A DNA stretch of 64,000 nucleotides from Roseibium alexandrii DFL-11. GTDB taxonomy: Bacteria > Pseudomonadota > Alphaproteobacteria > Rhizobiales > Stappiaceae. A program made the translations under genes and the position numbers. This document shows, in pieces, positions 1 to 6,941 of this stretch; position 1 is the stretch's first letter; each line of letters opens with the position of its first letter. The notes beneath the pieces were generated by a model. It made no database searches. It was not told the DNA's origin and worked only from the letters and a program-made list of their open reading frames with translations. The stretch is taken from positions 4,134,703-4,198,702 of the forward strand of contig NZ_CM011002.1 of the NCBI RefSeq assembly GCF_000158095.2, given 5' to 3'.

Positions 1-26
1 GCCATTCGAGCAATGGGAAGCCAACC

Positions 27-1115
27 ATGCGGACACACCTTAAAGGCATCAATATCATCCGTCGCAGGCTCGCAACCGGTGAAGTTCGAACCTACTATTA
101 CCATCGCGCCACAAATACGCGGCTCCAAGGTGAGCCTGGGTCTCCGGAGTTCTTAAGCAGCATCGCGGCAGCTGTTGAGCAGTGTCGGCAACGGGATGCC
201 GGAACGTTGGGCGGGCTGATCCGTGAGTTTCAGCAAACGGCCAAATGGCGACGGCTGGCAGAAACCACACAAAATGAATACCGCAGAATTTTCAAGTTCT
301 GGGAAGATCAGTATGGCACATGCCCTTATCCGGCCTTGGAGGACAAGGCTTTTCGACGGGCGGTCATCAAATGGCATGATGCGTTTTCTGAAGCCAAACC
401 GCGTGAGGCGGACAATCGGGTAACAGTTCTCGCTCGTGTTCTGTCCTGGGCAACCAGGGACGGCCCCTTAAAACGTAATGTCCTAGATGGGTTCGAGCGG
501 GCCTATCAGAGCGATCGTTCTGACAAGATTTGGCTGCCGGAACATGTCGAAGCTTTTATGGCAGTGGCGAGCCCGGAAATGAAGCTGGCGATGGTGCTCG
601 CGCTGCACACGGGTCAACGCCGCGGAGACCTGCTTCAGCTGAACTGGAACAATTATGATGGCGAGCGCATCTCGCTCCGCCAGGGGAAATCACGGCGCGG
701 CAAGATCGAAGGGCGCCTGGTCACAATTAAGTGCACCAGAGCCCTAAAAGAGACGCTGGATCACCTCCCCAAACGTTCAACACTCATTTTGACGACCAAG
801 ACCGGAAAGGCGTTCAAGAAACGCTACTTCGCCCTTCAATGGGAAAAGACATGCAGGGAAGCCGGGATTGAGGACCTGCACTTCCACGATATCCGTGGAA
901 CGACTGTAACGATGTTGTTCCAGGCAGGCTGCAATCTTGGCGAGATCGTATCGATCACCGGCCACTGCCTGCGACGAGCACAGGACATTCTCGACAAATA
1001 TCTCGCCAGAACATCGACGATGGCCGACAACGCAATCGCCAAGTTTGAGAACGTTTTAGAAACAGATTCTGCAAAACACACTGCAAAACAGGATAGGCAA
1101 AACCATGCTAAGTAG
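27..1115 (+). CDS. Tyrosine-type site-specific recombinase (phage/island integrase)
   Basis: Catalyses integration and excision of a mobile element by strand exchange at an attachment site. The 362-residue protein has an N-terminal SAM-like core-binding region (about 55-160) and a C-terminal catalytic domain. The expected catalytic residues are visible: Arg198 in TGQRRGD, His287 and Arg290 in HFHDIRGT, His313 in TGH, and the nucleophile Tyr325 in ILDKY. The ATG at 27 follows a GGGAAG ribosome site. The TAG stop (1113-1115) directly touches the 3' CCA end of tRNA-Arg on the opposite strand, the usual geometry of an integrase at the end of a tRNA-targeted element. The rest of the element must lie left of the window. 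The gene looks intact. Exact integrase subfamily is not resolved. Confidence 0.93.
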   Translation: MRTHLKGINIIRRRLATGEVRTYYYHRATNTRLQGEPGSPEFLSSIAAAVEQCRQRDAGTLGGLIREFQQTAKWRRLAETTQNEYRRIFKFWEDQYGTCPYPALEDKAFRRAVIKWHDAFSEAKPREADNRVTVLARVLSWATRDGPLKRNVLDGFERAYQSDRSDKIWLPEHVEAFMAVASPEMKLAMVLALHTGQRRGDLLQLNWNNYDGERISLRQGKSRRGKIEGRLVTIKCTRALKETLDHLPKRSTLILTTKTGKAFKKRYFALQWEKTCREAGIEDLHFHDIRGTTVTMLFQAGCNLGEIVSITGHCLRRAQDILDKYLARTSTMADNAIAKFENVLETDSAKHTAKQDRQNHAK

Positions 1116-1135
1116 TGGTGACCCCGACAGGATTC
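1100..1135. other. Candidate att core at tRNA-Arg 3' end
   Basis: Tyrosine integrases of this kind commonly use the 3' part of a tRNA gene as attachment site. Here the integrase gene ends exactly where the tRNA 3' end begins (1116), so one end of the element should lie in the tRNA 3' half. The core length cannot be set without the other end, which is outside the window. Confidence 0.4.
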
Positions 1136-1192
1136 GAACCTGTGACCCTCAGATTAGGAATCTGATGCTCTATCCTGCTGAGCTACGGGGCC
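1116..1192 (-). tRNA. tRNA-Arg (anticodon CCT)
   Basis: The minus strand folds into a full cloverleaf: the 7-bp acceptor stem GGCCCCG pairs with CGGGGTC, followed by discriminator A and an encoded CCA. The anticodon loop reads TTCCTAA with anticodon CCT, which decodes AGG as arginine. The T arm carries GGTTCGAATCC. Length is 77 nt. It abuts the integrase gene stop, so it is the likely integration target and has been restored by the element. Confidence 0.96.
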
Positions 1193-1425
1193 GATCATTT
1201 GCTCGAGTATCATGAATTATCCGGGATGGCGAGTGCAAAGGCAGGCGGGGTCGGATCGGCAGATATTTCTACCGGAAATCCGCTTCTGTCTTAGGTGCGC
1301 CGTATTTTCCGCTTAGCCCGAATGAGAGGTTATTTGGCAAGGTGCGCTGTCGGAGTTTTTTTCCTGTCTTTCAGGTCAGAAAACACGAGTGTGGGGCAAT
1401 CGGAAACAAGGGAGGGCGCTGCGTC

Positions 1426-2253
1426 GTGGCTCGCTGGCAACGACAATTGTGGACGGGTGCAGTGGTTGCCGCGTTCTCTGTCTTCCTTGCTACCGGCGCT
1501 CATGCCGAATTTACCTCCTGTGTCTTAGAAAACGGAGTGCCTGTCCCGGTCGTTGAGACCGAGGAGGCTGGCGTGTTTTCAGACATTACCGGGCAGCAAT
1601 ATCACGCCAGTGATGTCTTGCAGGTTTCGACAAGTGGCCTGCCGCGCGCCGGATCATCCGTCAATCGATCCAGTTTTCAGGCATTGCCAATTGCTCCACA
1701 AAACCGCTGGCAAATGACACCTGCCATGATCGTGATGAATGCGAACTCCGCTCCGGCGTTGCTTCAAAAAGAACTTCTGGCGGCGGGCAAGGCGATTTTC
1801 ATGCCGCAAGCCTCATTTGGTGCGTGTGCGAAGCTTCTTCGCAGCAGTGAACAAGCTGCGCGCCGGGCCGGGCGCGGTCTGTGGGGGCAGAACCGTGCTG
1901 CGCCGGTTTACTGGGCAGGCAATCCGGACCTGCTGCTGAAAGCTGCTGGAGACTATGTGATTGTCCAAGGCCGTATTGTTTCCCTTGGAAAAACCCCGCG
2001 CACCCGCTATCTGAATTTTGGAAGATACTGGAAAACGGATTTCACCGTGACGATCGCGCGTAGCGAAGAGGACGCGATCGCCATGCATCTTTCTGAGATC
2101 GGATTGTCATTTGAGGATCTTGCTCAGAAGGCTGTCGAAATTCGCGGTGTTTTGGATGTGAAAGATGGACCGCTCATGGCATGGTCTCATCCAGAGCAGC
2201 TGGTTGTTGTCGAGCAAAAAAGGGCAGGTCGTGACGGCCAAAACCGGGACTGA
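1426..2253 (+). CDS. Exported SNase-like (thermonuclease-fold) protein
   Basis: Probable exported protein of about 275 residues. The chosen start is GTG at 1426, preceded by GGGAGG, because it gives a clean signal peptide (VARWQRQ followed by a hydrophobic stretch ending ATGAHA). A more distal ATG at 1342 would add about 28 residues with no signal-like character. The middle contains EQAARRAGRGLWG, a motif typical of staphylococcal-nuclease-like proteins, where it marks the end of the OB-fold nuclease domain. The acidic and arginine active-site residues of true thermonucleases are not obvious, so it may be inactive or have another role. It sits 58 bp upstream of the M48 peptidase on the same strand and could share its transcript. 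Confidence 0.68.
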   Translation: MARWQRQLWTGAVVAAFSVFLATGAHAEFTSCVLENGVPVPVVETEEAGVFSDITGQQYHASDVLQVSTSGLPRAGSSVNRSSFQALPIAPQNRWQMTPAMIVMNANSAPALLQKELLAAGKAIFMPQASFGACAKLLRSSEQAARRAGRGLWGQNRAAPVYWAGNPDLLLKAAGDYVIVQGRIVSLGKTPRTRYLNFGRYWKTDFTVTIARSEEDAIAMHLSEIGLSFEDLAQKAVEIRGVLDVKDGPLMAWSHPEQLVVVEQKRAGRDGQNRD

Positions 2254-2311
2254 AAATTTGGCTTTTTTGCCGGTCTCTGCTCCAAAAAGTAGCGTGTCCG
2301 GTGAGCTTTAT

Positions 2312-3763
2312 ATGCGTTTCAAGGCGCGTTTGCGCATGGCCGTCCTTGCCGGCGCGGCCCTTGCGCTTGCCGGATGCCAATTGCTTGGCGATGGAACGTC
2401 GGTTGGAACTGTCGCGCCTGGCACTCTTCGGCCAAGCCTTGCAGCGGACATCGGGGCGCGGGAACATCCGCGAGTGGTGGCGACCTATGGTGGCGTTTAC
2501 AAGGATCCTGGGGCAGAGCGGGCCGTTGCCAGCGTGGTTGGCCGTCTGGTTGCTGCTTCTCAAGATCCGTCCCAAAGCTACAAAATTACAATTCTAAACT
2601 CGCCGGCGATCAATGCCTTTGCGCTTCCCGGCGGATATCTTTACGTCACGCGCGGGCTTTTGGCCTTGGCCAATGACACGTCCGAAATGGCGGCCGTGTT
2701 GGCACATGAAATGGCTCATGTGACCGCCAATCATGCGATCAAACGGCAAGAGCGGGCAGAAGCCCGTGAGCTTGCAGATCAAATCCTGACCGATGTGGTC
2801 CAGGACACGGAAGTGGCGCGCAAGGCAATTGTCTCCTCCCAACTGTCCTTCGCGCGTTTCAGCCAGGTCCAGGAGCTTGAGGCAGACGCAATTGGTGTAA
2901 AAACTCTGGCAAAAGCCGGGTTTGATCCTTACGCGGCGGCCCGCTTTCTGCGGTCCATGGCGAAATTTGCGCAGTACCAAACGGCTGGCAAAGAAGGCAG
3001 TTCAGCGCCCGATTTCCTGTCTTCGCACCCGTCTACACCCGAGCGGCTTCAAATCGCTGTGCGCTCTGCGCGCCAAATCGGGGCTCCTGGTATCGGTGAG
3101 CGGGATCGCACACGGTACCTCAGCCAGATCGACGGCATGTTGTATGGAGATGACCCCCTTGAGGGGTTTGTGCGTGGAAGGTCCTTCCTGCACAAGGCGC
3201 TTGGCATCGGTTTCACGGTTCCGTCCGGGTATATTTTGGAGAACTCGCCGGAAGCAGTCCTTGCAAGCAACGGGTCCGGCACGGCGATCCGGTTTGACGG
3301 GGCTGACGTCAGCACCTATTCCAGCCTTGCCGATTACATGACGTCCGGTTGGATCAATGGACTGTTGCCGCAAAGTGTGCGCGAAATAACCATTGGTGGT
3401 CTGCCAGCCGTGACGGGGGCTGCGATCACACAAGGCTGGTCTTTCCGGATAGCTGTTGTCCGCATCGGCAAGACCGGGTACCGGTTCATCTTTGCAAGCC
3501 GGTCTCCGACGGATCAGTTTGATCAAGATTTCCGGAGAACGATTGAGAGCTTTCGGCAATTGACGCCGACTGAACGTGCGCGCCTGCGATCTCTGAGGAT
3601 CAAGGTGGTGACCACTCAGGCCGGCGATACGCCACGCAAGGTGGCCGTGGGCATGAGCGGCGTCGAGCCGTCCCGGCGCCTGGAATTTTTCTCAATCTTG
3701 AATGATTTGAGCCCGAACGAAGCAATTCCGGCAGGGACTTCGGTCAAGCTGGTTGTAGACTGA
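2312..3763 (+). CDS. M48-family zinc metallopeptidase, lipoprotein
   Basis: A 483-residue periplasmic membrane-anchored peptidase. The ATG at 2312 is preferred over an upstream start at 2165 because it begins a lipoprotein signal peptide with lipobox LAGC (Cys22). The zinc site HEMAH is at residues 132-136 and the third ligand lies in the downstream QELEAD helix, as in BepA/LoiP-type M48 enzymes involved in outer-membrane protein quality control. The C-terminal 50 residues (QAGDTPRKVA onwards) resemble a LysM-like cell-wall-binding module. Its 3' end converges on rpoH with a shared intergenic hairpin. Family assignment is firm; the substrate is unknown. Confidence 0.9.
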   Translation: MRFKARLRMAVLAGAALALAGCQLLGDGTSVGTVAPGTLRPSLAADIGAREHPRVVATYGGVYKDPGAERAVASVVGRLVAASQDPSQSYKITILNSPAINAFALPGGYLYVTRGLLALANDTSEMAAVLAHEMAHVTANHAIKRQERAEARELADQILTDVVQDTEVARKAIVSSQLSFARFSQVQELEADAIGVKTLAKAGFDPYAAARFLRSMAKFAQYQTAGKEGSSAPDFLSSHPSTPERLQIAVRSARQIGAPGIGERDRTRYLSQIDGMLYGDDPLEGFVRGRSFLHKALGIGFTVPSGYILENSPEAVLASNGSGTAIRFDGADVSTYSSLADYMTSGWINGLLPQSVREITIGGLPAVTGAAITQGWSFRIAVVRIGKTGYRFIFASRSPTDQFDQDFRRTIESFRQLTPTERARLRSLRIKVVTTQAGDTPRKVAVGMSGVEPSRRLEFFSILNDLSPNEAIPAGTSVKLVVD

Positions 3764-3783
3764 GCATCTGAAGAACCACAATC

Positions 3784-3812
3784 AAAAAAGCCCGGGCGAT
3801 GGCCCGGACTTG
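3784..3812 (-). terminator. Rho-independent terminator of rpoH
   Basis: On the minus strand the arms TCCGGGC and GCCCGGG enclose a short CATC loop and are followed by a TTTTTT run. It lies just after the rpoH stop and between convergent genes, so it may also slow transcription arriving from the M48 gene. Confidence 0.85.
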
Positions 3813-3814
3813 TC

Positions 3815-4690
3815 TTACATCGAAATGGCGTAAACCGACTTGTCCGGCTGGTTTGCCAGCAGTGCAGACTTCAGCTTCTGAAGTGCACGGCTTTCGATCT
3901 GGCGCACCCTTTCTTTAGAAATGCCGAGTTTCTTGCCGAGCGACTCCAAAGTCGCCCCGTCCTCAGACAAGCGCCGTTCGCGGACAATCTTGAGTTCCCG
4001 CTCGCTCAATACGTCGAGCGCAGAGGCGAGCCATGTGTTCCGCCGCTCTGCGTCGATGTTCTCTGTGACGATTTCGTCCGGTTGCGGTGCATCAGAGACG
4101 AGGAAGTCCTGACGGTCGGCGCTGGACCCTTCTGTATCTGTTACAGGTGCGTTCAGTGATGTATCGGGTCCGGACAGGCGGGCATTCATGACAGCAACAT
4201 CGGACTGCTTCACGCCGATAGCGTCTGCGATCTTTTGATGTAACTCGCTGTCTGTCAAAGGTGTCTGATTGCTGGACAGCTTCGCACGCAGCCGGCGGAG
4301 GTTGAAGAACAACGCCTTTTGAGAGGAGGAAGTGCCGCCCCGAACAATGGACCAGTTCCTGAGGATGTAGTCCTGGATTGAGGCACGGATCCACCAAGTG
4401 GCGTATGTCGAAAAGCGAACCTCACGTTCCGGTTCAAACCGCGCTGCTGCCTCCAGCAGTCCAACATGACCTTCCTGGATCAGGTCACCGATATTAAGGC
4501 CGAAGTTCTTAAACCGCGAGGCGACGGCAATGACCAGGCGCATGTGGGACAGAGAAAGTTTCTCCAGAGCCTTTTCGTCTTTGTTATCCCGCCACTGAAT
4601 GGCGAGCTCCAGCTCTTCCTCGCGGGTCAAATACGGCGCTTTCATCGCCGTTTTTACCAAATGCCTTCTTTCACTCATAGACGTGGACAT
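3815..4690 (-). CDS. rpoH: RNA polymerase sigma-32 factor (RpoH2-type)
   Basis: Alternative sigma factor that directs RNA polymerase to heat-shock or stress promoters. The 291-residue product shows region 2 (HMRLVIAVASRF, IQEGHVGLLEAAARFEP, FSTYATWWIRASIQDYI), the RpoH box region (QKALFFNLRRLRAKL) and region 4 with the helix-turn-helix ESLGKKLGISKERVRQIE. The N-terminus (KAPYLTREEELELAIQW) resembles RpoH2 of rhizobia, not RpoH1. The ATG at 4690 is chosen over GTG at 4699 because GGAG lies 8 nt upstream of it. In rhizobia RpoH2 is tied to oxidative and general stress and is itself under the EcfG sigma; no clear EcfG promoter was seen upstream. The next upstream gene, carD, has its own terminator, so rpoH is transcribed separately. 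Confidence 0.95.
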   Translation of the reverse strand: MSTSMSERRHLVKTAMKAPYLTREEELELAIQWRDNKDEKALEKLSLSHMRLVIAVASRFKNFGLNIGDLIQEGHVGLLEAAARFEPEREVRFSTYATWWIRASIQDYILRNWSIVRGGTSSSQKALFFNLRRLRAKLSSNQTPLTDSELHQKIADAIGVKQSDVAVMNARLSGPDTSLNAPVTDTEGSSADRQDFLVSDAPQPDEIVTENIDAERRNTWLASALDVLSERELKIVRERRLSEDGATLESLGKKLGISKERVRQIESRALQKLKSALLANQPDKSVYAISM

Positions 4691-4850
4691 ATGTAGCACT
4701 CCAGGCGTGACGTTAGTGTTACTACGGACCCAAAGTCAGAGTAGATCACTTCGACGACGCACGGACGCACGAATGCGCACAATGTCGTGACCGGAAGGGA
4801 GGGATTTGCTGAAATCAGCTTGAAGATCGCTCCGCTTAAATCAAAAGAAA

Positions 4851-4874
4851 AAGGCCCGGATTGCTCCGAGCCTT
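4851..4874 (-). terminator. Rho-independent terminator of carD
   Basis: On the minus strand AAGGCTCGGA pairs with TCCGGGCCTT (one G-T pair) around a GCAA tetraloop and is followed by TTTCTTTTG. It lies about 30 bp past the carD stop. Confidence 0.9.
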
Positions 4875-4906
4875 TTCAAATTGACTTATCAGCGATCAGC
4901 AGTTTT

Positions 4907-5506
4907 TCAGGCTGCTTCTTCGGTGTCATCGCCGTCTTCGTCGCCTTCCGCTGCGGCAGCAGCTGCGGCGGCTGCTTTAATGCGGCTTGGCGACTTCGCG
5001 AGGTTTTGCTCGATTTCCTTGATTGCTTCGGTTTCCGAGCATTTGTTCACTGCGGCAATTTCGCGCGCCATACGATCCAGGGCGGCTTCGTAAAGCTGGC
5101 GTTCGGAGTAGGACTGCTCCGGCTGGCTCTCGGAGCGGAAAAGGTCCCGGACGACTTCCGAAATTGCAATCAGATCGCCGGAGTTGATTTTCGCTTCGTA
5201 TTCCTGGGCACGGCGGCTCCACATTGTCCGCTTGATGCGTGGACGTCCCTGGACTGTTTCGAGTGCCTTCTTGACGGCAGCCGGGTCGCCGAGCTTCCGC
5301 ATTCCCACAGATGCGATTTTCGCGACCGGGACGCGAAGTGTCATCTTGTCCTGTTCAAAAACGATGACGAGCAACTCCAAAGAGTGACCTGCTACGTTTT
5401 GTTCTTCAATGGCGGTAATCTGGCCTACGCCGTGAGCCGGGTAAACGATGTACTCGCCAGTCTTGAAACCTTGACGCTGCGCGGTCTTTTTGGTGTTTGT
5501 TGCCAT
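4907..5506 (-). CDS. carD: CarD-family RNA polymerase-binding regulator
   Basis: Global transcription regulator that binds the RNA polymerase beta subunit and stabilises open promoter complexes. The 199-residue protein has the N-terminal Tudor-like RNA-polymerase-interaction domain (GEYIVYPAHGVGQI at about 18-31, then RVPVAKI) and a helical C-terminal domain (MWSRRAQEYEAKINSGD, RQLYEAALDRMAREIA). The start is the ATG at 5506, with GGAG at a good distance; longer frames upstream lack a ribosome site. The C-terminal tail is a run of nine alanines followed by an acidic stretch, a low-complexity end whose length probably varies between strains. Conserved neighbours are fdxA and the helicase upstream and rpoH downstream. 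Confidence 0.94.
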   Translation of the reverse strand: MATNTKKTAQRQGFKTGEYIVYPAHGVGQITAIEEQNVAGHSLELLVIVFEQDKMTLRVPVAKIASVGMRKLGDPAAVKKALETVQGRPRIKRTMWSRRAQEYEAKINSGDLIAISEVVRDLFRSESQPEQSYSERQLYEAALDRMAREIAAVNKCSETEAIKEIEQNLAKSPSRIKAAAAAAAAAEGDEDGDDTEEAA

Positions 5507-5961
5507 ACTCGTAGTTTCTCCTGCGCAGTTAGCGGTCTGTTGCAGACCGGAAATGGACCGCTGAGACGGTCCTTGTTTGTGCGGCACGCAATCGCTTTGA
5601 CGTCCAAATCTTGGAAGGCCTGTTGATATTCAGCGTGTCGGGCTGGTCAGTCGTCGAATTCCACTTTAGAACCTTGCTTGGATACATAAGCTGTCGGGAT
5701 CACTTGCGGCCCGGAAGATCAGGATCACGGGACACGTAAGTACGACTCCGTTTTTTGGGGTTATTCTCGTGGTTGGCGACTATCGAAACAATATAACATA
5801 CTCTTGTGGAAAATTAAAGAGAAACTCTTCCGCGCGCACGAAACAGCATTAAAGCCCGAGCGAAGTTTCCGCTCAGGCAGCTGAAATCAATAGTGTATTT
5901 AACTTATCTCAGGTTGCAGATATCGAGAATTCTGAATCTATCGCAACTCAAGATAGGCGAA
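5507..5961. other. Intergenic region fdxA-carD
   Basis: Holds the fdxA terminator near its right end and presumably the carD promoter in the AT-rich part around 5740-5830. No open reading frame with a ribosome site and no RNA gene was recognised. Confidence 0.6.
5854..5876 (-). terminator. Probable terminator of fdxA
   Basis: On the minus strand CCTGAGCG pairs with CGCTCGGG around GAAACTT, followed by CTTTAATG. The stem is 8 bp; the T-run is short. Confidence 0.65.
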
Positions 5962-6294
5962 TCATGCGGGCGGATTTGGAGAAAAGTACTTCTCCAGTTT
6001 GTTCTCCTGCCCGTCAAACTTATCTGCGTCGGGCATTGGATCTTTCTTTTCAGTAATGTTCGGCCATTTTTCCGAATATTCGGCGTTGATTTCGATCCAC
6101 TTCTCGAGACCTGGTTCCGTGTCCGGAAGAATTGCTTCCGCCGGACATTCCGGCTCACAAACACCACAGTCGATGCATTCGTCCGGGTTGATGACGAGGA
6201 AATTTTCGCCTTCATAGAAACAATCAACTGGACACACCTCAACGCAGTCGGTGTATTTGCACTTGATACAGTTGTCTGTGACGACGTAGGTCAT
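5962..6294 (-). CDS. fdxA: Ferredoxin FdxA, 7Fe (3Fe-4S/4Fe-4S) type
   Basis: Small cytoplasmic electron carrier of 110 residues. Cysteines 9, 12, 17 and 21 followed by 40, 43, 46 and 50 match the seven-iron ferredoxin pattern (CIKCKYTDC...CP and [12 protein letters not shown]), with the C-terminal extension of about 50 residues usual for alphaproteobacterial and Azotobacter FdI-like proteins. It is almost universal in this group and sits between carD and the S4/helicase pair, as in rhizobia. The redox partner is not shown by the sequence. Confidence 0.95.
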   Translation of the reverse strand: MTYVVTDNCIKCKYTDCVEVCPVDCFYEGENFLVINPDECIDCGVCEPECPAEAILPDTEPGLEKWIEINAEYSEKWPNITEKKDPMPDADKFDGQENKLEKYFSPNPPA

Positions 6295-6521
6295 CGCAAT
6301 CCTCTTTAGTCAGAGCATCGGGTACGATAGCTGTAACCGGATGCAGTCATCTGGCGTCGGTTTGATGCGCAGGCTCTGACCTCTGCTGCCTTTATTATTG
6401 CAGTTGGGTATCGCTTTTGGGAGGCGGGTGCAAGCGTTCAACAGGTCGCATCGCAGCTCTGTTTGAGAAAGCTATTTCCTTTTTTTACGGATTCATAAAA
6501 CGGATCAGGCTCATAGAACTT

Positions 6522-6941
6522 CTAGTGCTCGTCCTCTTGCCTGAAAGCATCCATTTTCCGCCGGTCACGTTTTGTTGGCCGCCCGCTGCCAGGCTCCCTC
6601 TGTCCAGGGCGGGGAGGTGGCGCTTCGGCCTTAGGTGGCGGTGGCGGAGACAGGTCTTCGTAGAGTCCTTTTGCTTCCTCGTAAGGTCCGCGCCTTGAGC
6701 CAAGTGCTACAACTTTCAAAACAAGAATGCGGCGTTCCAAGGCAATGGTTAAAACGTCGCCGGTTTTGATGGTCTTGCTGGCGGAGGAAATCTTGTCCTT
6801 GTTGATCCGGACATGTCCGCCTGCAGCCAGTTTCTGTGCAAGGGAACGGGATTTCGTGACCCTGGCGTACCAGAGCCACTTGTCGACACGCAGGCTACCT
6901 TGATTTGAGGCGGCAGCCGACTTTGGATCGTCGCCCGGAAT
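6522..6941 (-). CDS. S4-domain RNA-binding protein (Hsp15-like), non-canonical start
   Basis: A roughly 139-residue RNA-binding protein. The S4 domain is clear near the N-terminus: LRVDKWLWYARVTKSRSLAQ and GGHVRINKDKI, followed by TGDVLTI. The C-terminal third is basic and proline-rich (PPPPPKAEAPPPRP, RPTKRDRRK). The frame is open from a stop inside the helicase 3' end, but it holds no ATG, GTG or TTG before the S4 core. The likely start is ATT at 6941-6939, which overlaps the helicase TAA stop (TAATT), or CTG at 6893. Homologues begin with a short acidic/alanine stretch like the one encoded after the ATT. Translation is probably coupled to the helicase. Hsp15-type proteins act on stalled 50S subunits; the exact role here is inferred. 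Confidence 0.78.
   Translation of the reverse strand: MPGDDPKSAAASNQGSLRVDKWLWYARVTKSRSLAQKLAAGGHVRINKDKISSASKTIKTGDVLTIALERRILVLKVVALGSRRGPYEEAKGLYEDLSPPPPPKAEAPPPRPGQREPGSGRPTKRDRRKMDAFRQEDEH

Noticed and set aside
2165-2311. Longer N-terminus for the M48 peptidase
   Set aside because: It overlaps the preceding gene and would bury the lipoprotein signal peptide that starts at 2312.
4787-5626. 279-codon plus-strand frame opposite carD
   Set aside because: Antisense to the well-supported carD gene, with Cys/Phe-rich composition typical of reverse-strand frames.
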